Shown: positions 19,391-30,424, numbered from the stretch's first letter. The stretch: 64,000 bases of DNA from Bacteroidota bacterium (GCA_018818165.1 JAHISP010000035.1:42340-106339); one strand, 5' to 3'. Notes: a model not told the origin generated them from the sequence alone. Made by a program: numbers and translations.

Positions 19391-20699
19391 GTAATAATTC
19401 TCCTTTTCCAAATTCATTAAATGCATATTCAATTCTAAACGCGCTATATGGCAAAAATAAAAATGTTAGTCCAAAGCCATATCCAGAACTAAAATTATTT
19501 AATTCAAATTTATCAACATTATTAAATACCGTCCCAGCATCAGAAAAAATGCCTGCAATAATTGCAATTCGCGAACGAGTTAAACTATTTGGAAGTATTG
19601 GTAAATCAATTGCAAAATTCCATTCAGGCAAAATAGGGTATGCTAACTCAAGGGAAGCTAGAATTCTATTGTTCCCCTCGCTAATATTATATCTATTTCC
19701 TCTAATATAATAATCATAACCTAACATTGAGTTATCGTACAGTGGAATGCGCTTTCCAAAAGTATGTCGCAAATTTAAGTGCCCTTTTACTAAAAGGGAT
19801 TTATAAATTTCTTGATACTTTCGTGTATCTATATTGATAGTATTATAGCTAATATTTTTATTACCAATTCCATTAAGTAAATAATTTAATTCAAGATATT
19901 CACCTTTGCTAGCATATTGTTTAAGATTTCTTGAATCGTATGAATATGATAAACCAGCAGTAATTTGCTTATCACTCGACGAACCGCTAGCCATATAATC
20001 ATTAAAATAGTTTGAAGGTGATTTAATGTTTGAATAATTGAAAATAAAAAAGAAACTGCTCTCCTTTGTAACTCGTTTCCCTAATATTGCACTTAATAAA
20101 ACAGTTTTAAAATCAAATGGTTTACCATAAAGCTTCTCTAGTAAAGGACTTTTATTAATTGGACTTCCAAATGCAAAAGACAAATACAAACTAATTTCTG
20201 CTGAAGAAATTAATAAAGGATTTTCATATTCGAATCTATAAAATGGATCATAACCAAATGAAGCAGTTGCCCTTATTGTTTCGTTTCTTCCACGAAAATT
20301 TTTATATTTTAAACTAATTCCATATGAAGTTCTTTCAAAAGATTTTTCACGTACATTAATAAAGGGAATTGGAAAAATATACCAGCTTTCTTCAATCATA
20401 ATTACTGCAATATTTTTTTCGCCTCTTTTTTCTAGCAAAACACTTACTTTTGTAAAAATTCCAAGACTGAAAATACGCTCACGATTGAAGAGAAGCGTTT
20501 CATTATTAATAATATCACCAATTGAGAAATTAAGTTCCCTTAATATGATAAAATCTTTTGTGTTTTTATTACCCAAAATTTTAATAGAATCAACTTTAAA
20601 AGTTTCTTTATAATCATTATTTGTAAAATCAAGATTTTGACCAAAAAGGGTAAAACTAAAAAGAAAGCCAAGAAAAAACATCCTTTTTAACATATTCAT
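19368..20699 (-). CDS. Omp85-family outer-membrane protein with one POTRA domain
   Basis: 443 residues: signal peptide (to about residue 20, ending F-G-Q), one POTRA domain (~34-105, with I-L-G-N-K-N-T-K-D and R-E-R-I-F-S-L-G-I-F-T-K-V) and a bacterial-surface-antigen beta barrel ending in aromatic G-I-S-F, as expected for outer-membrane insertion. A single POTRA is fewer than BamA (five) or TamA (three), so this is an accessory Omp85 and not the essential BamA. It may help insertion or translocation of envelope proteins; the partner is unknown. The final strand overlaps rsmE. Confidence 0.88.
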   Translation of the reverse strand: MNMLKRMFFLGFLFSFTLFGQNLDFTNNDYKETFKVDSIKILGNKNTKDFIILRELNFSIGDIINNETLLFNRERIFSLGIFTKVSVLLEKRGEKNIAVIMIEESWYIFPIPFINVREKSFERTSYGISLKYKNFRGRNETIRATASFGYDPFYRFEYENPLLISSAEISLYLSFAFGSPINKSPLLEKLYGKPFDFKTVLLSAILGKRVTKESSFFFIFNYSNIKSPSNYFNDYMASGSSSDKQITAGLSYSYDSRNLKQYASKGEYLELNYLLNGIGNKNISYNTINIDTRKYQEIYKSLLVKGHLNLRHTFGKRIPLYDNSMLGYDYYIRGNRYNISEGNNRILASLELAYPILPEWNFAIDLPILPNSLTRSRIAIIAGIFSDAGTVFNNVDKFELNNFSSGYGFGLTFLFLPYSAFRIEYAFNEFGKGELLLGTGISF

Positions 20700-20729
20700 T
20701 TTTAATAAATAAATAAAATTCCTCCTAGA

Positions 20730-21119
20730 TTAATAGCAATAACTATGTTCTATCTTTATACATTTATTCTGAATTACTGTAATTCCTTGCTCAATGCATG
20801 GTAAAACCGCTTCATTGTTTGCTATTCCCAATTGTAACCACAGTACTTTTGGCTTAACAGCAAGAACATCTGGAATAATCTGAGGAATGTCTTCTGACTT
20901 TCTAAATACATTAACTATATCAATTTCAAAAGGCACATCCTCTAACTTGGCGTATACTTCCATTCCTCCAATTTTAGGCTTTCCAGGATTTACACCAACA
21001 ACTATATAATCTTCATTAACAAGGTAATCAGCAATCATTCTACTAGTTCTACTTGAATTACTAGAAATGCCAACAACTGCAATAGTTTTTGATTTTTTTA
21101 ATATATCGCAAATATCCAT
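20730..21119 (-). CDS. CoA-binding domain protein (YccU-like)
   Basis: 129 residues forming one Rossmann domain of the CoA_binding_2 family. A-V-V-G-I-S-S-N-S-S-R-T-S at 14-26 is the nucleotide loop, V-N-P-G the second strand and W-L-Q-L-G-I the conserved late motif. Small stand-alone members bind CoA in vitro in some species; the cellular role is not known. It lies 30 bases before the Omp85 gene, in the same direction as gcvP upstream. Confidence 0.88.
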   Translation of the reverse strand: MDICDILKKSKTIAVVGISSNSSRTSRMIADYLVNEDYIVVGVNPGKPKIGGMEVYAKLEDVPFEIDIVNVFRKSEDIPQIIPDVLAVKPKVLWLQLGIANNEAVLPCIEQGITVIQNKCIKIEHSYCY

Positions 21120-21148
21120 TTCATCTCAACTTTCATTACTGATTATAC

Positions 21149-24037
21149 TTATTCTTTTTCATACTCACTTATTGGTAAGCAACTGCAAATTAAATTTCTG
21201 TCACCATAAGCATCATCAACTCTACCAACAGAAGGCCAGTATTTGTTTTCTTTACTATGAATAAACGGGAATGCAGCTATCTCGCGTGAATATTTATGTT
21301 TCCATTCACTGCTAATTACTTCTTGAGATGTATGAGGCGAATTTTTTAATGGATTATCTAATTTATCCATCTCACCATTCTCAATCATAGAGATTTCATT
21401 TCTAATTGAAATCATTGCATCACAAAATTTATCCAATTCATATTTTGATTCACTTTCTGTGGGTTCAACCATAAGTGTTCCATGAACAGGAAAAGATACA
21501 GTTGGTGCATGATAACCATAATCCATAAGTCTTTTAGCAATATCTATTACTTCAATTCCAGTAGTACTTTTGAATTGGTGCATATCAAAAATTAATTCAT
21601 GTCCTACATTACCATTAACACCAGTATACACAACAGGATAATGAGCAGATAATTTTGCTTTTATATAGTTTGCATTAATAATAGCGACTGCTGTAGCATT
21701 TTTTAATCCTTCACTTCCCATCATTCTTATATAAGCATATGAAATTGGAATAACTGAAGCACTTCCCCATGGAGATGCAGAAACAGCTGATATAGATTTT
21801 AGTTTATTAATATTTACAACTGAATGGCCTGGTAAAAATTCAACTAAATGTTTTGCTACTACAATTGGACCAACACCAGGGCCACCGCCACCATGAGGAA
21901 TGGCAAATGTTTTATGTAAATTTAAATGACAAACGTCTGCACCAATAGTTGCTGGATTTGTGTACCCAACTTGGGCGTTCATATTTGCACCATCCATATA
22001 AACTTGTCCACCATTATCATGAATAACTTTGCACATTTCAACAACTTGATGTTCAAAAACTCCATGCGTTGAAGGATATGTTAACATTAATGAAGAAAGA
22101 TTTTCTTTATTTGCTTCTGCTTTAGATTTTAAATCTTCCAGAGAAACATTACCAAATTCATCACATGCTACTATAACAACTTTGTTTCCCGCCATTACAG
22201 AGCTAGCTGGGTTTGTTCCATGAGCCGAAGATGGAATTAATACTACATTTCTGAATTCTTCATTTCTACTTTTATGATATGCTCTAATAACCATAAGACC
22301 AGCATACTCCCCTTGAGCTCCAGAATTAGGCTGAATAGAAGCTCCAGCGAAACCGGTAATTTCGCAAAGTTGTTTTTCAAATTTTTCAAATAATTCCATA
22401 TATCCTTCAGCTTGATCTAAAGGAGCAAATGGATGAAGTTGGTTAAACTCACTCCACGATACTGGGTAAAGCTCTGTAGCAGCGTTTAATTTCATGGTGC
22501 AAGAACCTAGTGGAATCATAGAAGTTGTTAAAGATAAATCTTTATTCTCAAGTTTTTTAGCATAACGCATTAATTCTGTTTCGGAGTGGAATGAATTAAA
22601 AACCTTGTGTGTTAAATATTCTGATTCTCTATTGAAAGAAGTGTTAAAGGAATGTTTTAATTCTTTAATTAAATTTACTTCTTCATTTGTAACAATACTT
22701 TCTTGCAAAGCAACCTTAATTATATTAGCAATTTCAATAATATCATTTAATAAAGTAGCTTCTGAAACAGAAACGCCTATTGTAATTTCATCGATATATC
22801 GTAAATTAATTTTCTTCTTTAATGCTAGCTCATTAATCGATTTAACAATATTTGCCTCTTTGAATTGCAACTTCAAAGTATCAAAATAATTTTGGTTTAA
22901 TTGCTTAACATCAGAGTTGGAAAGTAGTTCAGCTAATAACGCTGTTAACTTATTAATTCTAACCGCTATATTTTTTATTCCAACAGGACCATGATACACA
23001 GCATACATACCTGCCATTATTGCCAATAGTACTTGGGAAGTACAAATATTACTGGTTGCTTTTTCGCGTTTGATATGCTGTTCTCTTGTTTGCAATGCCA
23101 TCCGCAATGCTGGGTTACCATTACTATCAATAGAAATTCCTATTATTCTTCCAGGCATTTGTCTTTTAAACTCTTCCTTGGTTGCAAAATAAGCAGCGTG
23201 TGGACCCCCAAAACCAATTGGAACACCAAAACGTTGAGTTGAGCCAACAGCACAATCGGCCCCAAATTCACCTGGTGCTTTCAATAACGCCAAACTCATT
23301 ATATCAGCAGCAACAACCTTAAATATATTCTTTTCCTCTGCTTCAATAAACAGTTGTGTATAATCAAATATTTCACCGTCAGCATTAGGATATTGAACAA
23401 TCATTCCAAATACATCATCAGATAGTTCAAATTCTTGAATTGAAGAAATTCTTAACTCTATTCCAACAGGATTTGATCTTGTCTTTAAAACATCTATTGT
23501 TTGCGGAAATAAATCTTCGGCAACTAGAAAAACATTAGAATTTTTTCTGTCTTTTTTGCGAGAATTAAAAAGCATAAACATAGCTTCAGCTGCAGCTGTG
23601 GCTTCATCAAGCAATGAAGCATTTGTTAATGGAAGTGCAGTTAAATCTGCAACCATGGTCTGAAAATTAAGAAGTGCTTCCAATCTTCCTTGTGATATTT
23701 CAGCTTGATAAGGAGTGTATTGCGTATACCAACCTGGATTTTCGAAAATATTTCTTTGAATAACAGAAGGTGTAATTGTAGAAGAATATCCAAGACCAAT
23801 AAAATTCTTAAATATTTTGTTTTTGGATGCAATTGTTTTTAGTTCATTCAATAACTCAACTTCACTAATTCCTTCACCAAGATTAAGACCATCTTTAAGA
23901 AGAATACTTTTGTGAATAATTTTGGTTAACAATTCTTCCTTATTTTTAAATCCAATTTTTTTGAGCATTAAACTCAAATCATCGTTATTTGGGCCAATAT
24001 GGCGATTTACAAATTTGTCAGTAATTTCATAATTCAT
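21149..24037 (-). CDS. gcvP: Glycine dehydrogenase (decarboxylating), P-protein of the glycine cleavage system
   Basis: A single-chain P-protein of 962 residues; many relatives of other lineages split it into two subunits. It decarboxylates glycine with pyridoxal phosphate and passes the aminomethyl group to the lipoyl H-protein. The PLP lysine lies in N-L-H-K-T-F-A-I-P-H-G-G-G-G-P-G. The N-terminal half holds R-H-I-G-P and Y-T-P-Y-Q-A-E-I-S-Q-G-R. The ATG at 24037, preceded by GAGGA, is chosen over an upstream frame extension. gcvT and gcvH are not in the window, and no glycine riboswitch is recognisable in the short leader. Confidence 0.97.
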   Translation of the reverse strand: MNYEITDKFVNRHIGPNNDDLSLMLKKIGFKNKEELLTKIIHKSILLKDGLNLGEGISEVELLNELKTIASKNKIFKNFIGLGYSSTITPSVIQRNIFENPGWYTQYTPYQAEISQGRLEALLNFQTMVADLTALPLTNASLLDEATAAAEAMFMLFNSRKKDRKNSNVFLVAEDLFPQTIDVLKTRSNPVGIELRISSIQEFELSDDVFGMIVQYPNADGEIFDYTQLFIEAEEKNIFKVVAADIMSLALLKAPGEFGADCAVGSTQRFGVPIGFGGPHAAYFATKEEFKRQMPGRIIGISIDSNGNPALRMALQTREQHIKREKATSNICTSQVLLAIMAGMYAVYHGPVGIKNIAVRINKLTALLAELLSNSDVKQLNQNYFDTLKLQFKEANIVKSINELALKKKINLRYIDEITIGVSVSEATLLNDIIEIANIIKVALQESIVTNEEVNLIKELKHSFNTSFNRESEYLTHKVFNSFHSETELMRYAKKLENKDLSLTTSMIPLGSCTMKLNAATELYPVSWSEFNQLHPFAPLDQAEGYMELFEKFEKQLCEITGFAGASIQPNSGAQGEYAGLMVIRAYHKSRNEEFRNVVLIPSSAHGTNPASSVMAGNKVVIVACDEFGNVSLEDLKSKAEANKENLSSLMLTYPSTHGVFEHQVVEMCKVIHDNGGQVYMDGANMNAQVGYTNPATIGADVCHLNLHKTFAIPHGGGGPGVGPIVVAKHLVEFLPGHSVVNINKLKSISAVSASPWGSASVIPISYAYIRMMGSEGLKNATAVAIINANYIKAKLSAHYPVVYTGVNGNVGHELIFDMHQFKSTTGIEVIDIAKRLMDYGYHAPTVSFPVHGTLMVEPTESESKYELDKFCDAMISIRNEISMIENGEMDKLDNPLKNSPHTSQEVISSEWKHKYSREIAAFPFIHSKENKYWPSVGRVDDAYGDRNLICSCLPISEYEKE

Positions 24038-24131
24038 TAAAATTTTCCTCAATAAAAATATTTTATAAATAATTAGCAAATATAATTAAAGTATCAATTT
24101 CTTTTAGAAAATAGATTTAAAATAAGGAGAT

Positions 24132-24890
24132 TTATTTGGTAAACTCACGTAATGTGGTTTTTGCAGCTTCTTGTTCAGCAGATTTTTTGTTCTTTCCTTT
24201 TCCTTGTCCAAGTGGTTTATTGTCAATTTGAACTTCAATAATAAACTCTTTTTTATGATCGGGACCTTTTGAACTAAGTAAAATATAATTGGGTGATGAG
24301 AGTTTCTGCGAGTGCGTATATTCGAGAAGTTGCCCTTTGTAATTATTATCAACTTGATATTTGCCAGATTCTAAATTTGGATCAATAATCCATTTATCCA
24401 CAAATTTTTTTGCATGGCTAATACCTTGATCCAAATAAATAGCTCCAATTAGTGCTTCCAAAGAATCAGCAAGAATTGTTTTAATTCCCTCTTCACTATT
24501 TTTAATGAATCGTTCGTCATAGAGAAGATATTTGTTAAGCCCTAATTTAATTGCAGATTCGTACAAAGCATTTTTATCAACTATGTGTGACCTTGATTTT
24601 GTGAGAAAACCTTCATCTTTATCTGAAAAATTTGAAAACAAAGTATCCGCCACAATTAATCCAAGAACTGCATCACCTAAATACTCTAAGCGCTCGTTTG
24701 ATTTACTTAACGAAGTTTGCTTTTCCAAATAAGATCTGTGAGTTAAGGCTTTTGCGTAGAGCAATGGGTCATTAAATCTTAAATTGATTTTTTTTGAAAG
24801 TTTATTAAGCTTATCTTGTTCAAAAACTGAAACATACCCAGTTTCAAACTTACTCTTAATTAAAGAAATTACCTTATCAAAAATATTCAT
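24132..24890 (-). CDS. rnc: Ribonuclease III
   Basis: 252 residues; cuts double-stranded RNA in rRNA and mRNA processing. The signature N-E-R-L-E-Y-L-G-D-A-V-L-G is near residue 64, the second acidic site D-S-L-E-A-L-I-G-A-I-Y-L-D-Q-G near 140, and a C-terminal dsRNA-binding domain (~180-250) ends K-K-S-A-E-Q-E-A-A-K. An N-terminal extension of ~30 residues precedes the catalytic domain, as often in the FCB group. It lies downstream of fabF, as in many fab-rnc clusters, but 148 bases separate them. Confidence 0.96.
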   Translation of the reverse strand: MNIFDKVISLIKSKFETGYVSVFEQDKLNKLSKKINLRFNDPLLYAKALTHRSYLEKQTSLSKSNERLEYLGDAVLGLIVADTLFSNFSDKDEGFLTKSRSHIVDKNALYESAIKLGLNKYLLYDERFIKNSEEGIKTILADSLEALIGAIYLDQGISHAKKFVDKWIIDPNLESGKYQVDNNYKGQLLEYTHSQKLSSPNYILLSSKGPDHKKEFIIEVQIDNKPLGQGKGKNKKSAEQEAAKTTLREFTK

Positions 24891-25038
24891 TGTTCGTACA
24901 TTAAATTACAAATTACTTGGCATCGGTAGTGAATCTGAGTCATTTTAAACCTTATTTCACTCTTTAAATTAAGGTACATGTGCAACATATACTTTAATAC
25001 TATTCCACTTAGGCAACAATTTTAGAAAATCAAAAAAC

Positions 25039-26283
25039 TTATTCTGAATATTTTTTAAATAAAAGTGTTGAGTTATGTCCACCAAATCCAAATGTATTAG
25101 TTAAAGCATAGTCAACATTTTTTTCAACTGCAACTTTAGGTGTATAATTTAAGTCACATTCTGGATCTGGTTCATCTAAATTAATTGTAGGAGGAATAAT
25201 TGAATTTTTAATTACCAAAATGCAAACAATTGATTCTAGCGCTCCAGTTGCACCAAGTAGATGGCCTGTCATTGATTTTGTAGAACTGATTGAAAGTTTA
25301 TAAGCGTGATCACCAAATAATTTTTTGATAGCTTTGGTTTCATTTAAGTCATTAAGAATTGTAGAAGTTCCATGAGCATTTATATAATCAACATCTTCAG
25401 GTTTTATTCCACCATCGCGTAACGCTTCTCGCATAGAACGGAAAGCCCCTTCACCTTCGGGAGCAGGAGCAGTAACATGATAAGCATCGCCAGTTAAACC
25501 AGCACCAATTATTTCGGCATAAATTTTTGCTCCACGTTTCTTTGCATGTTCAAGTTCTTCAAGAATAAGTGTAGCAGCACCTTCGCCCATAACAAAGCCA
25601 TTTCTATCTTTATCAAATGGACGCGACGCTTCGGAAAATCTATCATTCCAAGTTGATATTGCACGTGCAGAATTAAACCCGCCAATAGCCATTGGAGTAA
25701 TTGAAGCTTCAGCACCACCTGAAACCATAGCATCAGCAGAGCCACGTTGAATCATGAAAAATGCATCAGCAATAGCATGGGTAGAAGTAGCACATGCAGA
25801 AGTTGTTGCATAGTTTGGACCTTTTAGACCAAATTTGATTGATATTTGTCCAGCTGCAATATCAGATATCATCATTGGTATAAAAAATGGAGAAATCTTT
25901 TTTGGACCACCATTAATGTAGTTGGTAGTTTGTGTTTCAAATGTTTCCATTCCACCAATACCACTTCCATAAATAACACCAAACCTTTCCTTATCAACAG
26001 AATCTAAATCAAAGTTTGCATCATTCATAGCCATTGTAGAAGTTGCAACAGCAAATTGAGTGTAAAGATCCATTCTTTTGGATTCTTTTTTATCAATATA
26101 CTCTTCAACATTAAAGTTTTTTACTTCGCAAGCAAATTTTGTTGCAAATTGTTCAGTATCAAATTTTGTGATTAAACCAGCACCATTTTTACCATGGATT
26201 AATCCATCCCATAATTCTTCAACATTATTTCCGATTGGGGTTATAGCGCCAATTCCAGTTACTACAACTCTTCTCATGCTCAT
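25039..26283 (-). CDS. fabF: 3-oxoacyl-ACP synthase II
   Basis: 414 residues; extends acyl chains by condensing malonyl-ACP. The Cys-His-His triad is visible in T-S-A-C-A-T-S-T-H (Cys), N-A-H-G-T-S-T (His) and S-M-T-G-H-L-L-G-A-T-G (His), with the late G-F-G-G-H-N. Last gene of the minus-strand fatty-acid operon, 61 bases after acpP. Confidence 0.97.
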   Translation of the reverse strand: MSMRRVVVTGIGAITPIGNNVEELWDGLIHGKNGAGLITKFDTEQFATKFACEVKNFNVEEYIDKKESKRMDLYTQFAVATSTMAMNDANFDLDSVDKERFGVIYGSGIGGMETFETQTTNYINGGPKKISPFFIPMMISDIAAGQISIKFGLKGPNYATTSACATSTHAIADAFFMIQRGSADAMVSGGAEASITPMAIGGFNSARAISTWNDRFSEASRPFDKDRNGFVMGEGAATLILEELEHAKKRGAKIYAEIIGAGLTGDAYHVTAPAPEGEGAFRSMREALRDGGIKPEDVDYINAHGTSTILNDLNETKAIKKLFGDHAYKLSISSTKSMTGHLLGATGALESIVCILVIKNSIIPPTINLDEPDPECDLNYTPKVAVEKNVDYALTNTFGFGGHNSTLLFKKYSE

Positions 26284-26344
26284 TCTTAAATCTCCTTTGG
26301 AAGTAAAACAAGTAGCCCAGTGTATTAGGCTACTTTGTAAAAAA

Positions 26345-26578
26345 TTAACCCTTTAATTCAGTAAGGTATTTAACTGCATCACCAACTGTACCAATCTTCT
26401 CAGCATCTTCATCAGGAATTGATACATCAAATTCTGATTCAAAACCCATAACTAATTCAACGATGTCCAATGAATCTGCACCTAAATCATTTGTAAATGA
26501 CGCATCATTTGCAATTTGAGATTCTTCAACACCTAGTTTGTCCATAATTATTTCTTTTACTTTTGCTTCGATATCCAT
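26345..26578 (-). CDS. acpP: Acyl carrier protein
   Basis: A 77-residue acidic helical protein. The phosphopantetheine serine is in [10 protein letters not shown]. It carries growing acyl chains for the Fab enzymes encoded on both sides. Confidence 0.97.
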   Translation of the reverse strand: MDIEAKVKEIIMDKLGVEESQIANDASFTNDLGADSLDIVELVMGFESEFDVSIPDEDAEKIGTVGDAVKYLTELKG

Positions 26579-26617
26579 TTTAACTCCTTTATGTTTATTG
26601 GATTTTATTTATAAAAA

Positions 26618-27376
26618 CTACATTACCATACCGCCATCTACGGCAAGCACCTGTCCAGTCATATAATCTGCATCTGAACTACAAAGGAAAGCAACAACGC
26701 GAGCAATATCCTCAGGTTGTCCCATTCTTTTTAAAGGTACATTTATAAGTAATGCTTCTTTTTGATTTTCATTTAATTTTGCGGTCATATTTGTTTCTAT
26801 GAAGCCAGGAGCAATTGCATTTACATTTATATTACGTGAAGATAATTCTCTTGCCATAGTTTTAGTAAAACCAATAACACCAGCTTTTGAAGCCGAATAA
26901 TTTGCTTGGCCTGCATTACCAATTAAACCAACGACTGATGCGATATTAACAATTTTACCAAATCGTTGTTTCATCATAGGTTTAATAGCAGCTTTTGTAT
27001 AATTAAATACACTTTTTAGGTTTATATTAATAACAAGATCAAAATCAGCTTCGGTCATTCTCATCAAAAGATTATCTCTGGTAATACCAGCATTATTAAT
27101 TAAAATATCAACTCCACCCATTTTTTCTATTGCTGCTTGAACAGTAGCTTCAGCGTCATCATATTTTGAAGCATCAGCTTTGAATCCATAAACTTTTGTT
27201 CCATTACCAATTTCATCTTCAATTTTTTTAGCGTGAGCATCAAAATCATCACCTTCAACAACAACATCAGAGAACATAACACTAACGCAATGTCTTTTGG
27301 CTAATTCAATTAAAATTGCTTTTCCAATTCCTCTTGATCCGCCAGTAACAATTGCTCTAAGTTTTCTTTCTTCCAT
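26618..27376 (-). CDS. fabG: 3-oxoacyl-ACP reductase
   Basis: An NADPH-dependent short-chain dehydrogenase. The cofactor loop T-G-G-S-R-G-I-G-K is near residue 11, N-N-A-G-I-T-R-D near 92, and the catalytic Ser and Y-S-A-S-K near 145-162. The ATG at 27376 (252 residues) has AGGA nine bases upstream; a TTG seven codons earlier is less likely. Next to acpP and 105 bases after fabD. Confidence 0.95.
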   Translation of the reverse strand: MEERKLRAIVTGGSRGIGKAILIELAKRHCVSVMFSDVVVEGDDFDAHAKKIEDEIGNGTKVYGFKADASKYDDAEATVQAAIEKMGGVDILINNAGITRDNLLMRMTEADFDLVININLKSVFNYTKAAIKPMMKQRFGKIVNIASVVGLIGNAGQANYSASKAGVIGFTKTMARELSSRNINVNAIAPGFIETNMTAKLNENQKEALLINVPLKRMGQPEDIARVVAFLCSSDADYMTGQVLAVDGGMVM

Positions 27377-27481
27377 TCTATAAAATCCTAACTTCAATTT
27401 TTAAAAAATTTTAACGAAATAATATACGACATTGAGTATATTTATTCCACTTGTATTAAATATAAAAATTTAATATCCATG

Positions 27482-28375
27482 CTATAAATCTGATAGATTA
27501 TCAATTCCAAAAATATCAACGTTTTTATCTATTCTTTTTATTAATCCTTGCAAAACCTTACCTGGACCAATTTCATAAAATGTTTTAGCACCATCACTAA
27601 TCATATTTTCAATAGTTTCTTCCCAACGAACAGGTGAAGATAGTTGTTCATACAACAATTTACTAATACTATTTTTATCAACCACTGGTTTAGCGGTAAC
27701 ATTTGTATAAACTGGAATTATAGCATCATTAAATGTAGTTTCATTTAGCTTATTCAATAATTTATCTTTGGCTAAAGCCATTAGTGGTGAATGGAAAGCT
27801 CCACTTACAACTAATTCTTTTACAAGTTTAGCACCTTTTTCTTTTGCTAAAATCATTGCATCTTGAACACCTTTTATAGAACCAGAAATAACTACTTGCC
27901 CAGGTGAATTGAAATTAGCACTTTGAACTATGTCAATTTTTGATATTTCAGAGCATATATTGTCAACTATTTCTGGACTCAAACCAATAATAGCCGCCAT
28001 TGTGCCAGGTTGTTCAATACCAGCTTGGAGCATAGCTTTTCCGCGAGTTCTTACTAACTCTAAACCATCAATAAAATTAATTGCGCCAGCAGCAACAAGT
28101 GCAGAATATTCTCCAAGAGAATGCCCAGCAACCATATCTGGTTTAATGTTTTTAATTAAATTGAGAGCAGCAATACTATGCAAAAATATTGCTGGTTGTG
28201 TAATATCAGTTTCTTTTAATGAATCAATTGGTCCATCAAACATTATATCTGTTAATGAAAACCCAAGAATAGAATTTGCTTTATCCATAAAGTCTTTTGA
28301 GGAATTGTACAAATCCTTTCCCATCCCAACATATTGAGAACCTTGTCCAGGAAAAACAAAAGCTATCTTATTCAT
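27482..28375 (-). CDS. fabD: Malonyl CoA-acyl carrier protein transacylase
   Basis: 297 residues; loads malonate onto ACP. P-G-Q-G-S-Q near 10, the nucleophile in G-H-S-L-G-E near 90, Q-P-G-T-M-A-A and the catalytic His in G-A-F-H-S-P-L-M are all present. The start touches the fabH stop, indicating coupled translation. Confidence 0.96.
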   Translation of the reverse strand: MNKIAFVFPGQGSQYVGMGKDLYNSSKDFMDKANSILGFSLTDIMFDGPIDSLKETDITQPAIFLHSIAALNLIKNIKPDMVAGHSLGEYSALVAAGAINFIDGLELVRTRGKAMLQAGIEQPGTMAAIIGLSPEIVDNICSEISKIDIVQSANFNSPGQVVISGSIKGVQDAMILAKEKGAKLVKELVVSGAFHSPLMALAKDKLLNKLNETTFNDAIIPVYTNVTAKPVVDKNSISKLLYEQLSSPVRWEETIENMISDGAKTFYEIGPGKVLQGLIKRIDKNVDIFGIDNLSDL

Positions 28376-29382
28376 TAATCAATACTCCAAACCAAATGAA
28401 TTGCTCCCCAAGTATAACCACCACCAAATGCAGAAAGAATTAAGTTATCACCTTTTTTAAATTTTCCATCGCGATAATATTCGGTTAGGCATAAAGGAAT
28501 TGTAGCGGCAGTAGTGTTACCATATTTTTCAATATTTATCGTAACCTTTTCAGGCTCTATTCCCATTCTTTTAGCAGTTGCGTCAATAATTCTTAAATTT
28601 GCTTGGTGTGGAACTAGGTATGCAATATCTTCGCCTTTAAGTCCATTCTTTTCCATAATCTCAGCAGATACATCTGCCATTCCTTTAACTGCAACTTTGT
28701 ATACAGACTTTCCATCTTGATAAACATAATGCTCTCGCCTATCAATGGTTTCGTGAGATGAAGGATGCAAACTTCCACCAGCTTTCATAAATAAGGCATC
28801 TTTACCTGAACCATCCATTCGCAAAATTGAGTCTTGCACGCCAAGAGATAAATCTTCTGATGGTTCCAACAAAACAGCAGAAGCCCCATCACCAAAAAGG
28901 ATACATGTATTTCTATCTGTATAATCAACAATTGAACTCATTTTATCAGCACCAACAACAACTACTTTTTTATATTGACCGCTTTCAACAAGACTAGCTC
29001 CAGCTTGTAATGCAAATAAAAATCCAGAGCAAGCAGCAGATAGATCATAACCCCATGCATTTTTAGCCCCAATATTATCTTGCACTAAAGCAGCAGTTGA
29101 TGGAAAAAACATATCTGGAGTTACTGTTGCTACAATAATAACGTTGACATCTAAAGGGTCTGTATTAGTAGTTGCTAATAAATCCTCAACTGCTTTTGTA
29201 GCAAGAACACTTGTCCCACCTTCTTCAAGAATTCTACGTTCTTTAATGCCAGTTCTACTTTGTATCCACTCATCATTTGTATCAACCATAGTTTCTAGCA
29301 TTTTATTATCTAATATTTTTTCTGGCACATACATACCAACGCCAGCAATAACGGCGGAGCGAAATTTATTTTTGTTCTGCAT
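28375..29382 (-). CDS. fabH: 3-oxoacyl-ACP synthase III
   Basis: 335 residues; starts fatty-acid synthesis from acetyl- or branched acyl-CoA. The catalytic Cys is in A-A-C-S-G-F, His in P-H-Q-A-N and Asn in Y-G-N-T-T-A-A. The ATG lies 17 bases inside the end of plsX. Confidence 0.97.
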   Translation of the reverse strand: MQNKNKFRSAVIAGVGMYVPEKILDNKMLETMVDTNDEWIQSRTGIKERRILEEGGTSVLATKAVEDLLATTNTDPLDVNVIIVATVTPDMFFPSTAALVQDNIGAKNAWGYDLSAACSGFLFALQAGASLVESGQYKKVVVVGADKMSSIVDYTDRNTCILFGDGASAVLLEPSEDLSLGVQDSILRMDGSGKDALFMKAGGSLHPSSHETIDRREHYVYQDGKSVYKVAVKGMADVSAEIMEKNGLKGEDIAYLVPHQANLRIIDATAKRMGIEPEKVTINIEKYGNTTAATIPLCLTEYYRDGKFKKGDNLILSAFGGGYTWGAIHLVWSID

Positions 29383-30412
29383 ATCGAGAAAGTTCTTCCT
29401 TAATTTTAAAGATTAAATTTTTATTATGCATTTCCCTTGCGGCTAATACCATGTTTTTAATTGCAAGAGTTGAGCTTGAACCATGTCCAATTATACTAAT
29501 TCCATTTACACCAAGTAATGGCAAACCACCAACATTATCGGCATCAGCTTTACTTAAAGATTCTTTAAACGCAGCCTTTGTTGGAGGGAATTTAAAAGGA
29601 GAAACTTTTAATTTATTTAAAATACTTTTGTTTGCATAGTTTTTAATGGCAGCTTTAAGAAAGCTAGGCATACTCTCAGCAAACTTAAGAAGTATATTTC
29701 CAATAAATCCATCACAAACAATTAAATCTGCTGTCCCTTTGAAAATATCATTCCCTTCAACATTGCCAATAAAATTCAAATTAGAATTTTGTAATAATTC
29801 TGCAGTATCAAGAGTGAGTTTATAGCCTTTGCTATCTTCGGAGCCAACATTCATTAGCCCAACTCGGGGTTCTTTAATTCCATAAATTTCTCTTAGAAAA
29901 ATGGAACTAAGTAGGGCAAATTCAAATATATGTTGTGGTTTTGAATCAACAAAAGCACCAACATCAGCTAAAAAAGTAAAACCATCTTTTGCATTAGGAA
30001 GTGGAGCAGTTAAAGTTGGTCTTGACACACCTTTAATTCTCCCCATTCCAAAAATTGAGTTAACAACCATAGCGCCAGTATTACCAGCACTAACAAAAGC
30101 ATGAGCCTTTCCATCTTTTACTAACTTAGCACCAATAGCCATAGATGAATTTGGTTTTGTTTTCATTGTTTCTGTAGGGTGGTCATGCATATCAATAACT
30201 TGACTGGCATGAACAATAAAATCACTATTAAAAACAAGATTATTGTTTTTAATAACTTCTTCTATTTCATCCTTTTTACCAACAAGAAATAAATCAAAAT
30301 CTTTGGTTTCGTTAAAAGCTTCTATTGCACCAACAACTGCATTAAGTGGAGCAAAATCACCACCCATCGCATCTATTGCAATAACACACTTAGAATTAGT
30401 GTTGTTTGTCAT
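29366..30412 (-). CDS. plsX: Phosphate acyltransferase PlsX
   Basis: 348 residues; makes acyl-phosphate from acyl-ACP for phospholipid synthesis. [11 protein letters not shown] at the N-terminus, V-S-A-G-N-T-G-A and G-S-E-D-S-K-G are family signatures. It lies between rpmF and fabH, the standard order. Confidence 0.97.
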   Translation of the reverse strand: MTNNTNSKCVIAIDAMGGDFAPLNAVVGAIEAFNETKDFDLFLVGKKDEIEEVIKNNNLVFNSDFIVHASQVIDMHDHPTETMKTKPNSSMAIGAKLVKDGKAHAFVSAGNTGAMVVNSIFGMGRIKGVSRPTLTAPLPNAKDGFTFLADVGAFVDSKPQHIFEFALLSSIFLREIYGIKEPRVGLMNVGSEDSKGYKLTLDTAELLQNSNLNFIGNVEGNDIFKGTADLIVCDGFIGNILLKFAESMPSFLKAAIKNYANKSILNKLKVSPFKFPPTKAAFKESLSKADADNVGGLPLLGVNGISIIGHGSSSTLAIKNMVLAAREMHNKNLIFKIKEELSRYAEQK

Positions 30413-30424
30413 GTTAATTTTTAA

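Noticed and set aside
24038..24131. Possible glycine riboswitch before gcvP
   Set aside because: Too short and AT-rich, with no paired-aptamer landmarks.
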